NCBI GenBank assembly: GCA_019634795.1
Contig: JAHCAR010000001.1
Span: 124,001-188,000, forward strand
Origin: Dokdonella sp.
Lineage (GTDB): Bacteria; Pseudomonadota; Gammaproteobacteria; Xanthomonadales; Rhodanobacteraceae
Reading direction: 5' to 3'
Length of the DNA stretch: 64,000 nt
The notes under the pieces were generated by a model. It saw only the letters and a program-made list of their open reading frames with translations, was not told the origin of the DNA and made no database searches. Each line of letters opens with the position of its first letter. Within the stretch, counting starts at the first letter, position 1. Shown piece by piece: positions 63,904 to 64,000 of this stretch. Position numbers and translations under genes: made by a program.

Positions 63904-64000
63904 GACACCGCACCTGCATTCGAGGCACGTATCCTGCTTTTCGGCGGGGGACACATCCGGCGCATCAAGGCGAACTCGGCGTGTCGAGAGAACGCGACTG

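Overview
The window looks like a GC-rich gammaproteobacterial chromosome, most likely Xanthomonadales/Lysobacterales (Rhodanobacteraceae-like). That is inferred from a LexA2-type repressor joined to imuA, a REP-associated tyrosine transposase, secreted proteins ending in an F-x-DGF motif, and a rodZ/yfgM/bamB/der cluster. No rRNA, tRNA, CRISPR array or prophage was recognised.

Bases 1 to about 14,100 are accessory in character. They hold a RAYT transposase with a 3' remnant, a 210-bp tandem duplication of its 5' end and a distant relic; a beta-helix surface protein; a Phd/YoeB toxin-antitoxin pair; a TerB-like protein; several lineage-specific secreted or membrane proteins; and an M61-type peptidase. 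The intergenic gaps carry a dispersed short element (core CGATCCGGGACACCCAC, often followed by AATTTGG) that I did not see in the gaps further right.

From 14,186 to 21,645: lexA2-imuA behind a GTAC-N4-GTAC operator (imuB and dnaE2 do not follow), a methyltransferase, ispG, a PilZ-like protein and an acetyl-CoA hydrolase/transferase.

The most interesting part is 21,760 to 35,197, a co-directional cluster that reads as one electron-transfer chain from cytoplasm to cell surface. In order it encodes: a fusion of FAD/NAD(P) oxidoreductase, two cyclic-nucleotide-binding domains and a 16-cysteine four-cluster ferredoxin; a five-helix membrane protein with two His-x13-His pairs (predicted diheme cytochrome b); an FHA-like domain, one membrane helix and ten CxxCH hemes in a single chain; a lipoprotein with two GlcG/HbpS-like domains; an outer-membrane beta-barrel; a 1,263-residue secreted decaheme cytochrome with an LVIVD-type propeller-like tail; and an NTF2-like protein. 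I infer a cyclic-nucleotide- and phosphoprotein-responsive porin-cytochrome conduit. I know of no characterised system with this composition.

From 35,368 to 42,202: a phospholipase D/cardiolipin-synthase-like protein, then a reverse-strand signalling operon (REC-REC-GGDEF-EAL, CHASE-PAS histidine kinase, single-domain response regulator). From 42,439 to 55,852: xseA, a TPP enzyme with an aldehyde dehydrogenase, a FAD amino-acid dehydrogenase, an NlpC/P60 lipoprotein, slyD, a DUF1232 protein, an RhlE-type helicase and a large M4 metalloprotease. The right end is a reverse-strand block of housekeeping genes: rodZ, yfgM, bamB, der, mobA, moeA, moeB. The ispG and hisS genes that sit between rodZ and yfgM in E. 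coli are absent here; ispG lies about 45 kb away at 16,301.
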